Shown here piece after piece: positions 1 to 10,630 of a stretch of DNA of 64,000 nucleotides (the stretch's first letter is position 1; every line of letters begins with the position of its first letter). The DNA is from Linyphia triangularis. Taxonomy: Eukaryota > Arthropoda > Arachnida > Araneae > Linyphiidae. The stretch is from the NCBI GenBank assembly GCA_963978545.1, contig OZ021722.1:8337401-8401400 (forward strand). The letters are read 5' to 3'. The translations under genes were made by a program, and so were the position numbers. The notes beneath the pieces are model-generated. The model saw nothing but the letters and a program-made list of their open reading frames with translations. It made no database searches and was not told the DNA's origin.

Positions 1-320
1 CCTCGTGTATAGTTCACGATTATTGGCTGAAACCAGTAAGATTTCCCGGGCTTTTCCGGATTTCGCCTGCGCTTCGGAGTCTTCGGACATCTTATCTCGT
101 GACAGTGGACGCTAGAGAGTCGAAAACGCTGCGATCCTTCAAAGAATTTTACATTCTCAGCAGGTAAGTGCTTTCCTTTTCAAGTGATATCTTACCTTTT
201 ATTAGTTTCTTTTTCGAAAATCGAGCTCTGTTTTTGAATAAGGAAAAAATGTCGCGCATTTAAAGTTTCCGGAACATCATTTGTTGCACGTCCGAACTTG
301 CAGGGTGTAGCGTCCTCGGG
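1..320. other. Left edge, no recognised gene; possible exon end
   Basis: No long ORF is seen. A less AT-rich stretch (1-164) ends at CAG followed by GTAAGTGC, which resembles a strong splice donor, so 1-164 could be the end of a non-coding or short exon of a gene lying to the left. Nothing else supports this. The last nine bases (GTCCTCGGG) are the left target-site duplication of the SINE that follows. Confidence 0.2.
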
Positions 321-503
321 TTGGTTGTTTTCAGATTATCTGGCGCCGTCAGCAACACGAGGGCTATAATGAGCCGAAACATTCGTCATTAGACAAGCCA
401 ACATACATTTACAAACACCCATGCCTAGCACGAGATTCGAACCCTCAACCTCGCGGTCTAGAAGCTAGCACCCTAACCACTATACCGTTTGGTCGGCAAT
501 AGA
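321..503 (-). mobile_element. SINE-A copy 1 (tRNA-derived)
   Basis: Full-length minus-strand copy of the SINE repeated 16 times in this window. It has a tRNA-like head with box A (TAGTGGTTAGCG type) and box B (GGTTCGAGTCC type), a body containing GACGGCGCCAGATAATCTGA, and a CCAA-type tail. It is flanked by the direct repeat GTCCTCGGG (312-320 and 504-512), a retroposition signature. Box A and B imply RNA polymerase III transcription, with mobilisation by a partner LINE (family knowledge). Confidence 0.9.
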
Positions 504-528
504 GTCCTCGGGAGGTGCTCACTTACGG

Positions 529-3243
529 TCTTCGCATTTACAGGCAGAGGGGAAGATGTAAGATGAACTGAGCTGCGGGACCAGCAGGGGACGAGTAAAA
601 AATATCTTGCGTACTTTTAGACCCAGACTTTTACAATTTCCTGGTACATGTATTTTTTTTTTTGTGCAAATTTATTACAAAAACTTCGAAATTTATCAAA
701 TTACCAAATCGTGGTTAAAAGGTACATATTAAAACTTCTGTGATCTCACTTAATGAGGTTTAGAGAAATTCAGTAAATACATATTTTTATCACGAATTTT
801 AATATTATTATCGTAGAAACTTTGTATGTTCTCGCCAATTAGGGACGTAAAAAGGTGCGCAACAAGGGACATACAGACAAGTAACTGTGTAGAGAAAATA
901 TATAATATTTACGTAACCTGTTAAATTATTAGAAAATCCAATTAAACATATTTAGAAATAAATTACAATAAATTGACATACTTCAACCACTACACTTTTC
1001 CAAGAAAGATATTAAACTTTTATGTACTTCGCACATGTTTTTAAGAAATATACATAAAAAAGTGTAGTTTTGGAGAACTTTTGAAATTTGTTTGTAAAAA
1101 CTAATATAAAATATAAGTTTAATATTCGTAAAGAATATTTAAGTATATATTTCTTCATAATATGTGTCTGTTTATGTAAAATATGTTATAAATATGCCTA
1201 AAAAGTTTCAAAGTAAAATACTTAATATATTTAAGAAAATAATCCATTTGCATGAAAAATCGGCTTTGGTGATAATGGCGTTTTTATTATACAGAGTTGA
1301 GGCAATTTTCCAAAAATATTTATTGAGTGAATAGTTAACAGAACCATTCTTTTATGTGTCATACAATTTTTCATAATATCATATAGAATATTTTATCAAC
1401 TGCGTGCTTCATTATTAAATGCCATTAATCAGTATTTTTACCAAACAATTTATATCAGAATGTTTTTTGTCGTATAAAATAAAAATACTGTTTGAATTGA
1501 TTGAAAATATCTGAACGTTAATTCACACAATATGCTTATTAGCTACATGTTTTGAAATTAATACTTAATACCTTTACACATTTATGATTTATATACTATA
1601 GAAAATATGGTCTTTGCAAACTCAGTGTCATTTTTTATATCTAATTTCCAAAATAAAATCCAATTTACAAAGTTAAAATGCTCCAAGTACAATTTATTTG
1701 TCCCCTATAAAGAGTAGTAGAGACAAGAGTTCTGAAATAGGCGTTGAATCAATTATAAAATTTAAAACCAAACAATGCAATACTTAGACATAGTTATTAA
1801 TAAAAATTCTGTGATAATCAGTCTTTAAAATTTGAGTTTGAGTAATTTGTTGGAGTGGGGATAATTTTTGTCTTTTTAGGGCGTTTAAAAGCATTTCTTC
1901 ATTAATCTGCAATGAAAAACCTTACATTCAAACTCTTTACGGGAGTAATATGATTTGGATGTCCTTGAGTAACTTAGAAATTAATTCAGTATTCTACTAG
2001 AAAGAAATTTGATGAATGAATAGTTCAAGTTGTTCGTCACTTAATAGGAGTTATCGAGAATTTGATGTCAATTTACAATTGAATTCTTTTAATATCCATT
2101 GTATTTATCCAAATACTAAACAATTAAGTTTTCTCAGCCCTCATTTCTAAATTTGAAGTAGCTAAACAGCTATCAAACATTTGATTAAAAAAAATGTATC
2201 GTATCTGAAACCAGTTTTGAGTTGTAATTAAGGGGATTATTTATATCCTAAAATTTCAAATACAATGACACTGCTTTGTTTTTCTGATTTAATGTTTTAT
2301 AACTAACTAAATCACTATAGTTAATAAATTATAATGCGCTTGCTTAAATATTTTGTTTTTGAAGCATTAGTCCTTGGACTGGTGTATTTGAAATAGTTGT
2401 GAACATTCCAAATGGATGGATTGTAGATAACATGGCGTAGTAGGATTTACCGTTTGTATGTCCAAAAATTACTTCCTCAGTCATTAAAAGTCTGTAAGTA
2501 GTTTTAACTTGTATTAGGCATATTTCCCACAATAAAAGTTTTCGCAATTTTAGTAATTTTAATCTAATAAAAGATGCTGAATTAGTTCAAAATAGGATCG
2601 AATGTGTCATGATATTTGCACTCTTCCTTACAATATTAATAGGCATAGATAAAACATTTTTATGGTTAAACGGCGTGTTAAATAATTTTAAGAACAAATT
2701 CTTACTGCGAAATTTCCCCACCTCCTTACTATCAGTTTCTTAGAAAATATTTCGTAGCTTCTGATAAAATAAAACCTTTAAATATTTCTGAATAATTAAT
2801 TAGTTTTACAATTAAATATTAACTTTAAGACATACTGTTTTTAAAAATTGCAGTTAGGAAACAAAATGGCTCGTAAACTTTTTGCGATATTTATGTTTTA
2901 TTACTAGTTATGATTCTGTTTGATTTTCGAATCAAAATGTCCAACTAATTAGAAAAATAATAACCAACTCAGACGATCTCATGTGATCACCCAATACAAC
3001 ATCCCCCAATTCTCCATTAAGACCGGGGCGACCAAACGGTATAGTGGTTAGCGTGCTGTCTTCTAGACTACGAGGTTGCGGGTTCGAGTCACGTGTAAGG
3101 CATGGGTGTTTGTAAATGTATGTTGACTTGTCTAATGACGAATGTTTCGGCGCATTATAGCCCTCGTGTTGCTGACGGCGCCAGATAATCTGAATACAAC
3201 CAACCAACCTTTAAGACCGGCTGATCACAACGCTTCGGCGCAA
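529..3243 (+). repeat. Left arm of 12.6-kb inverted repeat
   Basis: This arm matches the reverse complement of 10631-13172 along its whole length, starting at TCTTCGCATTTACAGGC and ending at GCTTCGGCGCAA. It has scattered substitutions and small indels; the only large difference is SINE-A copy 2. It contains no recognisable coding sequence. The two arms may be long terminal inverted repeats of an undescribed element or an inverted duplication. No target duplication was found at the outer ends. Confidence 0.8.
3027..3210 (+). mobile_element. SINE-A copy 2
   Basis: Full-length plus-strand SINE-A with head, box B, body and CCAACC tail. The direct repeat TTAAGACCGG flanks it (3017-3026 and 3211-3220). 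The opposite arm of the inverted repeat (near 10655-10680) lacks the SINE, so it inserted after the arms were formed. Confidence 0.92.
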
Positions 3244-3748
3244 TTTTTCTTGGCCCCTGAACACTGAACACTTGCTACCTAGCCATAAAAATTCAATGAT
3301 CCCCTTACTGACCGGAACTGGTTCTCGACCGGATCGGGGTACAATCAACTGTGGACCTGTGGAATGTGGAATCTGTATCCTGCTTTGCCTTTTGGTACTT
3401 TTGGAATGGGGACAATCCTAAACTCTGTCACCCCTGTAAATGGTACCCTGTGGAAAATGACTGCCTGAGGAGATTTTCAGTTTTCACCTCCCATTGGAAA
3501 TGCATGGAGCGAAGAAGCTGGTTTTAAATCCCAAATATAACGGTACTTAAAAACTATTTTTTGAATATATTTCAATGTACAAATGTCTAAATGTATGAAT
3601 ATATTGCGATATTTTTGTATGTTTGTATACTTGTTGCAATTCTTTTAACCGGAAACATTTATCTCAGACATCGCCTGTTTTGCGAACTTTGGCTCACTTA
3701 GCTTTAAAATTCGTATCTTAAATAATGAATTAATTAGTATTTATAATG

Positions 3749-3786
<38 letters not shown>

Positions 3787-3970
3787 CCGCTTAAGATGAT
3801 TAACATGATAAATTTAAACGTGATAAATGGTAGCGTGGCACTAGCCGACGTGTATCGAGCCAACAGGGTAAATTGGTACCACTAACGCACAAACACCTGT
3901 TTATAAGGGGAAGGAAATCCGCTACAAGGTAACATGGTACCAGAAGCGCACAAACTCTAGTTTCCCAGGG
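3244..3970. other. Unassigned spacer with T32 tract
   Basis: No gene recognised. 3260-3530 is less AT-rich but has no long open frame. A run of 32 T lies at 3751-3782. Two related short stretches near 3870-3950 share GGTACCA and GCGCACAAAC motifs, and a reverse-complement relative lies near 6411, so these may be remnants of one old repeat. Confidence 0.4.
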
Positions 3971-4161
3971 GCTGTAACTCTATTTGAAGTCCCTTTGTAA
4001 AAAATGAATTAATTATAAAAATTGAACTAATTGAAATTTTAATATTCTGTTTGACATATATAAAATTAGAGGGTCAAAACTTCTTATGTCGAAAATCTCA
4101 GAGTTCTATTGCAATTTTAAGTAGGTTTCTACAGACACACAGCTTGTTTTGTTATTATAGA
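3970..4161 (-). mobile_element. Helitron-like element, truncated 5' end
   Basis: The 5' end of a Helitron-like element reads leftwards from 4161: TCTATAATAACAAAACAAGC, then the CTGTGTGTCTG-type motif and one internal GAGCT-TAAG repeat unit. It breaks off near 3970. It matches the 5' ends of the copies at 4409, 8275 and 42910, and lacks the GTATTTAGCTAG 3' terminus. Confidence 0.6.
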
Positions 4162-4408
4162 CTATACTAAACTTCAACTTAACTAGACATCACTTAGACG
4201 GTAGATCGTGACAGTGCTCATAGGCATTTAATCCATTTTGGCGGAGTGAAGACATAATTCTCGCCAAACCTTATAGCCTTTTGTTCTCTACAGGGTTGTG
4301 GTTTGGCGAACATTATGCTTTCACGCCGCCAAAATGGATTAAATACCTATGAGCACTGTCACGATCTACCGTCTAAGTGATGTCTAGTTAAGTTGAAGTT
4401 TAGTATAG
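4162..4408. mobile_element. Palindromic MITE between two Helitron copies
   Basis: About 245 bp with arms of roughly 105-118 bp that are reverse complements: TATACTAAACTTCAACTTAA on the left is mirrored at the right end (GAAGTTTAGTATA). The loop is only about 40 bp. It encodes nothing and looks like a foldback-type MITE, with TA at its ends suggesting a TA target. It sits exactly between the 5' end of one Helitron-like copy and the 3' end of another. Confidence 0.75.
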
Positions 4409-5710
4409 ATGAATACCCGTAAAATGTGCAATATTTTAGCTAGCTGTGAGACCTCGCGTAGTGGAAATCCGACATTGGTGGATAGATCCCGGTGTTTGGC
4501 GCTTCGCTCGCTAGAAGGTTCATCGTTGCACAAAATCGAGCTCGCTTTGTTCACTGAAAAGTTCATTAACACATAAGCACAGGCTTACTTCACACGTTGA
4601 AAAGTTCATTGCTATGCAAGCATAGGCTCGCTTCGCTCGCTTAGAGGTTCATTGCTGCGTAAGCATAAGCTCGCTTCACTCATTAAAATCTAATTGCTAC
4701 GTAAAGCCTTAATAAAGAAACAAAAAATCCCCGTTATTACAATACCCCTTTAAGATTATTTTAACACTTGTTTGTGGAAAGCAAAATTGGAAGGCCAAAA
4801 GTACTTATTAAGAAACTTTCAGAGCTTTAGGCCTATTAAAAGTTGCTTTTTGTGAAAATATTAATTAAAAAACAAATTAAAATGTTAACTTTCTTTTTAT
4901 CAAAATTTCAATTAGAAGGCCATAACAACTTGTATTGAAAATTTCAGAACTGTAACCCATTTCGAAATAGTTTTGTGAAATATATGTTAAAGTTAAAAAA
5001 AAATAATTAAAAAACAAATAAAATTTTAAAGTTCTGTTTTTCAAAAGTCTAATTAGAAGGCCAAAATTACTTATGCTGAAAATTTTAGAGCTGTAGCCCT
5101 ACAAGAAATTGTTTTGTAAAATATTTATTAATTAATTACAAAAAATTAGTTAAAAAAGAACTAAATAAAATTTAAAATTCTGTTTTTCGATCTACAAAAC
5201 TACTTATTTTGAAAATTTCAGAGCTGTAGCCCAATTAGAAATTGTTTTGTAAAACATTTATTAATTAATTAAAAAAATTAACTAAAAAAAGAACTAAATA
5301 AAAATTTGAAATTCTTTTTTTTCAAAAGTCCAATTAGAAGGCCAAAATTACTTATGCGGAAAATTTCAGAGCTGGTAGCTCTATTAGAAATCGTTTTGTA
5401 AAATATATATTAATTAAAAAATTAATTTAAAAATAACTAATTAAAATTTTAACATTCTGATTTTCAAAAGTCCAATTAGAAGGCTAAAGCTACTTATGTT
5501 GAAAATTTCAGAGCTGTATCTCTATTTTAAGTCACTTTGTAAAAAAGATTAATTCAAAAAGAGCTAATTAAAATTTTAACATTCTGTTTGACATAAGTAA
5601 AATTAGGAGGCCTAAACTTCTTATGTTGAAAATTTCAGAGCTCTACTCCAATTTTAAGTAGATTTCTATCGATCCACAGACAGACACACAGCTTGTTTTA
5701 TTATTATAGA
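4409..5710 (-). mobile_element. Helitron-like non-autonomous element, copy 2
   Basis: It reads right to left. The 5' end at 5710 is TCTATAATAATAAAACAAGC with AT at the junction. The interior has about eight degenerate units of roughly 140 bp containing GAAATTTTCAACATAAGTAG-like cores and AT-rich linkers, then a terminal module with repeated GCGAAGCGAGC motifs and GAGGTCTCACAGCTAGCTAAA. The 3' end near 4411 is a degenerate GGGTATTCAT in place of GGGTATTTAGCTAG. No coding sequence is present; helicase and Rep functions would come from an autonomous relative (family knowledge). Confidence 0.7.
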
Positions 5711-6034
5711 TAACCAGCACATTATAAAACACCTTATAAGCACATTTGTTATAAACTGTGTATTTTTTTCAAACTTTTTATTTAAAAACTTATAATCAAA
5801 TAAATATTGAAGTCAGATTCACAATTCTTCATGTCTCGCACATCCGCATGTGCGTTCTAATAACATCCTTAATTAGTCATTTTAATTGCAATTAGCTAAT
5901 TAAAAAATTAACGGAAGAATAAAGTTTACGTTTAAAAATGCATCATTTGTAATTTTGATGTACTGTTAAGAAGTTTGAAATTATAACATAAAAATTAAAG
6001 AATGGAGATCCTACCCTCTGCACATAAACTAGCA
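5711..6034. other. AT-rich spacer, nothing recognised
   Basis: No ORF, repeat family or RNA gene seen. It ends in the left 8-bp target duplication AACTAGCA of the following MITE. Confidence 0.5.
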
Positions 6035-6332
6035 CAGTGATTCTCAACCACTGTGCCGCGGCACTTTTGTGTGCCGCCAAATTTTAGAAATGTATATTTG
6101 TAATTAATCCCTTAATAAACGTACTGTTGTTTTTGTAGTACATATATTATTTTATTTTACATTCCAAATTATTATCATAAACTATTTTACACAGTGTATA
6201 ATAGGTGTATTATAGGTAGTATAATAGGTAGGTAAAGTAAACAACTTTTAAACTTATCTTTTTCTTTGTGTGCCGCCAAATTTTGAAATCGTTAAAAGTG
6301 TGCCGCGACAAAACAAAGGTTGAGAATCACTG
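6035..6332. mobile_element. hAT-type MITE (298 bp)
   Basis: Terminal inverted repeats begin CAGTGATTCTCAACC, and the interior repeats GTGTGCCGCCAAATTTT and TGTGCCGCG in mirrored order. A perfect 8-bp direct repeat AACTAGCA flanks it (6027-6034 and 6333-6340), the duplication size made by hAT transposases (family knowledge). There is no coding capacity. Confidence 0.88.
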
Positions 6333-6340
6333 AACTAGCA

Positions 6341-7338
6341 GTTTTTGCGCTCATGGTACCATTCGCTTGATAAATGAGAGGCAACTCTCTCTCCCCCCCC
6401 CCCAAATACTGCAGGTGTTTGTGCGCTCTTACCGTTTGAACCCTTTTCTTGTTCTTTTGCATTAAAATGCATTTAACTGGGGGGGTAATATATGTTATTT
6501 AGGCTTTTGTCATTACATATACAGATAAATTCTCGTATTTTTGCTTCGATTATGGAAGTCACTCTCTGACGAGGTTACTAAAACCAAAAAAGTTTTTCCA
6601 TTTATTAACTTTGTTATTTATTCGAGAGGTGACTCTCACTCCTCACATGATTTGATGCCGTAACTCGTGAGGTGATTCTCACTCACCACTAGGTTTAATG
6701 CGGAAATTTGATGCAATGGGCTGTTTAGTTTCTTTGAAGCGGGCCCGTAACCACGAACCGAAACAAAAGTGCTGCTAAACGTCTCAAGTTGCTGGTCCCA
6801 CCATGTGAAGAAGGCCCCCGAGTGTAAAGGGGTAATTTTTTTTTTTTTACAGTAATTTCAATAACTACTACTGTTGTCGTGTGGCTTTAGTGCCGATAAG
6901 CAAGCGATCCCAGTAGTACAAAAACTTTGACTAATATCGGCTTGACATTGGCCAACCCAAATGTGGAACGTTTAAATCAGCCGTAGGATATTGACATGGG
7001 CCAATCTCGCCCAATTTTAAAACTCGTACAGTTTTAAAACTAAGATATTTTATTTATAGGAAAGGACGCAGGGCTAAAAATGCATCTCGTGATGTGTTTG
7101 GCATATTTATTTCTATAAAAAAAAAAAATCTGTACTTTGGAACGAGGCTCGAGATTCAGCCAGAAATGACCAATCTTTCAGAATCCTTGCTTCAGACATT
7201 GGCTTAATGGAGTTCTCTTACACACGATCAGTGTCACACTATTGTTGGTAACATGACCTCTTGTTTTAGTGTAATTCCGAATCTACTTTTAAAAAAAAAA
7301 TATTTCTAGCAAATCCAATGATTCCAATTCTTTAATAG
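6341..7338. other. Unassigned spacer
   Basis: No gene. A C9-10 run lies near 6395. Two related stretches near 6555-6695 share AGGTGA-TCTCACTC motifs, suggesting a small local duplication. No terminal repeats or long ORF seen. Confidence 0.4.
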
Positions 7339-7465
7339 CTGGTTCGTATCCCGGGCATGGATATTAGTTGTGGTTCGGAATCCACATTAAGTTGTAGATC
7401 CCGGCCTGATTAGCCGTCATTGTGCATACAAATACGTCGTTGAACGTACAAACCAAAACCAAACC
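7339..7465 (+). mobile_element. SINE-B fragment (5'-truncated)
   Basis: A second tRNA-derived SINE family. It keeps the box B region (GGTTCGTATCCC), then TGTGGTTCGGAATCCACATT, CCTGATTAGCCGTCATTGTG and an AACCAAAACC-type tail. It matches the fuller copy at 50713. The 5' head is missing. Confidence 0.75.
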
Positions 7466-7545
7466 TTAGTAGCTAATATGTCGCATCCCTTACCTAAAAA
7501 CAGTTCATTTACCAGCATGTGTACTTTGTAATCTCAGATTTAATT

Positions 7546-7722
7546 GCCGACCAAACGGTATAGTGGTTAGCGTGCTAGCTTCTAGACCGCGAGGTTGCGG
7601 GTTCCGAGTCCCGTGTTAGGATGGGTGTTTGTAAATGTATGTTGGCTTGTCTAATGACGAATGTTTCGGCGCATTATAGCCCTCGTGTTGCTGACGGCGC
7701 CAGATAATCTGAATACAACCAA
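7546..7722 (+). mobile_element. SINE-A copy 3
   Basis: Full-length plus-strand SINE-A with an extra C in box B (GGTTCCGAGTCC). A perfect 13-bp direct repeat CTCAGATTTAATT flanks it (7533-7545 and 7723-7735), indicating a recent insertion. Confidence 0.93.
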
Positions 7723-7735
7723 CTCAGATTTAATT

Positions 7736-8274
7736 ATGAGTAGACATGATGGAAATTGTGACGTATAAGTGCAGTTCTGTTGTCAAGTGGTATTTCTCGT
7801 TCACATGAGTTATATTTTTTGTACTATTGACATGACATATATATTCTAATTAGCAGAGAACGCAGTGGAGAAATTGCTTTTAAATTTTATATACCTTAAA
7901 ATTTCGTTTTTCTTTGCTTAGAATTACAAAATAGTTTTTTTTTTTTAGTAAAATATGATCAATTAATTGCATTTTTTATAGTCATCTAAAAAATCGTTTT
8001 TGCGAACATAAACATTGCATCACAAAATGTTAATAGCTAAAAACTTATAAGTTTTAATCAATAAGAATGTATAAAAACACTTGTGTTTAGCTAACTTAAT
8101 CTTATCAAAGCTCAAGCTTTTATTTAATTTATGACTATGCATGAAACAAATGTTTAGTTAACTTAATCTTACTAAAGCTTGTATTTGACCTTGAATTTCA
8201 AAACCAGATAACAAGCACACATTCTCTTTTAATTTGTGGAATTTGATTAACGAGTACAGATAAGATATTTTTTA
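7736..8274. other. AT-rich spacer, nothing recognised
   Basis: No coding frame. Two AAGCTT-containing stretches near 8105 and 8170 (GCTAACTTAATCTTATCAAAGC type) are similar to each other and may be a short local duplication. Confidence 0.4.
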
Positions 8275-9829
8275 TCCATAATAATAAAACAAGCTGTATG
8301 TCTGTCAGTCTGTGGCTCTGTGGATCTATAGAAACCTACTTAAAATTGGAGTAGAGTTCTGAAATTTTCAGCATAAGTAGTTTTGGCTTTCTAATTTTAT
8401 GTATGTCAAACGGAAAGTTAAAATTTTAATTAGTTCTTTTTTAAATAACTTTTTTAATTAATTTATTTTTTACAAAGTGACTTGAAAGATAGCCTCTGAT
8501 ACAGCTCTGAAAGCAAGAGAGATACAGCTACAGCTCTGAGATTTAGCTCTAGAGAGATACAGCTCTTAAATTTTCAACATAAGTAATTTTAGCCTTCTAA
8601 TTGGACTTTTGAAAAACAGAATGTTAAATTTTAATTAGTTATTTTCTAATTAATTTTCTTAATTAACAATTCATTTTACAAAACGACTTCTAATGGGGTT
8701 ATAGCTCTGAAATGTTCAACATAAGTAATTTTGACCTTCTTATTGAACTATTAAAAAACAGAACTTTAAATTTGTTGTTAGTTTTTTTTAATTAGTTTTT
8801 TAATTAATCAATAAATATTTTCCAAAACCGTTTCTAATAGGGCTACAGTTCTGAAATTTTCAACATAAGTAGTTTTGGACTTCTAATTGGTCTTTTAAAA
8901 AACAGAATTTAAAATTTTATTTTGTTCTTTTTTAATTAATTTTTTAATTAATAAATAAACATTTTACAAAACGACTACTAATAGGGCAACAGCTCTGAAA
9001 TTTTCAACATAAGTAGTTTTGGCCTTTTAATTGGACTTTTAAAAAAATAGAATTTCAAATTTTTATTTGGTTTCTTTTTATAATTAATTAATATTTTACA
9101 AAACGATTTCTAATAGGGTTACAGTTCTAAAATTTTCAACATAAATAGTTGCGGCCTTCTAATAAGATTTTTGAAAAACAGAATTTAAATTTTTTTTTTT
9201 AATTTTCTTTTTTAATTAATTAACAAATATTTTACAAAACGATTTGTAATTGGGCTACATTTCTGAAATTTTCAACACAAGTAATTTTGGCCTTCTAATT
9301 GGACTGACAAAAAATTTTTTTAAAAATTTAATTTGTTTTTCAATTAATTTTTTCACAACTTTCGACTACGAATAGGCATAGATCGATGAAAGTTTCTACA
9401 TAAGTAGTTTTAGCCTCTAATTTTGCTTTCCACAAACACGTGTTAAAATAATCTTAAAGTGGTGTTGTATTATTGTATTAAAGGGGAATTTTGTTTTTCT
9501 TGACAAGGGAGAGGCTTCCAATATTAAGTCTTTACGTAGCAATTAGATTTTAGTGAGTAGCGAGCTTATGCTTACGCGAGCGAAGCGAGCCTATGCTTGC
9601 ATAGCAATGAACCTTTCAACAAGTGAAATAAGCCTGTGTTTATATGTCCATAAACTTTTCAGCGAACGAAGCGAGCTCGATTTTGCTTAGCGATGAACCT
9701 TCCTGTGAGCGAAGCGCCAAAAACTGGGTCCTATACACGAATGTAAGATTTCCGCAACGCGAGGCCTCACAGCTAGCTAAAATATAGCACATGTTAAAAT
9801 TTCGTAGCGAAGCACTGATATTTAGCTAG
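8275..9829 (+). mobile_element. Helitron-like non-autonomous element, copy 3
   Basis: It starts TCCATAATAATAAAACAAGC and ends GATATTTAGCTAG followed by T, so it carries the TC start and CTAG end of Helitrons with an A-T target. The interior is about eight degenerate units near 140 bp (core GAAATTTTCAACATAAGTAG, linker rich in TTAATTAATT) and a terminal module with GCGAAGCGAGC repeats and GAGGCCTCACAGCTAGC. No ORF; it depends on an autonomous partner (family knowledge). Confidence 0.78.
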
Positions 9830-10630
9830 TTTATATATATATTTTTTAAAGTTTGACACAGTTTGTATTTTTATTCCATATGCATAAAGCCATAAGACAC
9901 ATTGGTTAATTAATAACATCTTTATGGATAGTAGTCATTTTTTTAGTTTCATGTAGCTGCTTCTAATTTCCCATTTTAAAGATTAGCCCAAGTTTAGCTA
10001 GTTCAAAAGTTAAAAAAAAAAAAAAAATCCTTCCTTAAGCAGTTATTTTTAATACAAATTCAACAACAATTTTTAATTTTAGAAAAAAATTAATTTCCCC
10101 CCCCCCCCCCAATGATAGAATTTTCTATAAAAATAAATAAGAAGTTTATTTTTAAACCAATCTATACAATTAAATATTAAAAAACTATACTTCGCTTTTC
10201 CTTCAAATTTCATTAATTTGCCTTTATTATTTTTATTACATCTCCAACACGAAATTGGAGATTTTGAAACACTACACTACTTTCCGTTCTGCAGTCGAGA
10301 AAATGCAAGATCACTTTGAATCTCAATGACTGAAAATCACTTACTCATTATACGGATATCGATAAGAGAAACAGCAACGAGGCTGGTAATCATTACTTAA
10401 GTCCTTTCTATCAGCTCATTCAAGCAAGACCTCTTTAATCATTCCAGGTGGTGTCTACACTTAAGTACTTACAGATAATGCTTCAGACGATGAGACATAA
10501 AAGAACACTACGGCAAAAGCACTACGATATCCCCTTTCCTTTGTACTACAAAAGTAAACAGGAGCAAGGTGATTCATTTGTAACGCCCCTCAAAAGTGAT
10601 CTTAAAAGATTCTGGGGTGAGTGACAGTTT
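9830..10630. other. Unassigned spacer before right arm
   Basis: AT-rich to 10260 with an A run near 10015 and a C14 run near 10098. 10260-10630 is more mixed in base composition but has no convincing ORF. Nothing recognised. Confidence 0.4.
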
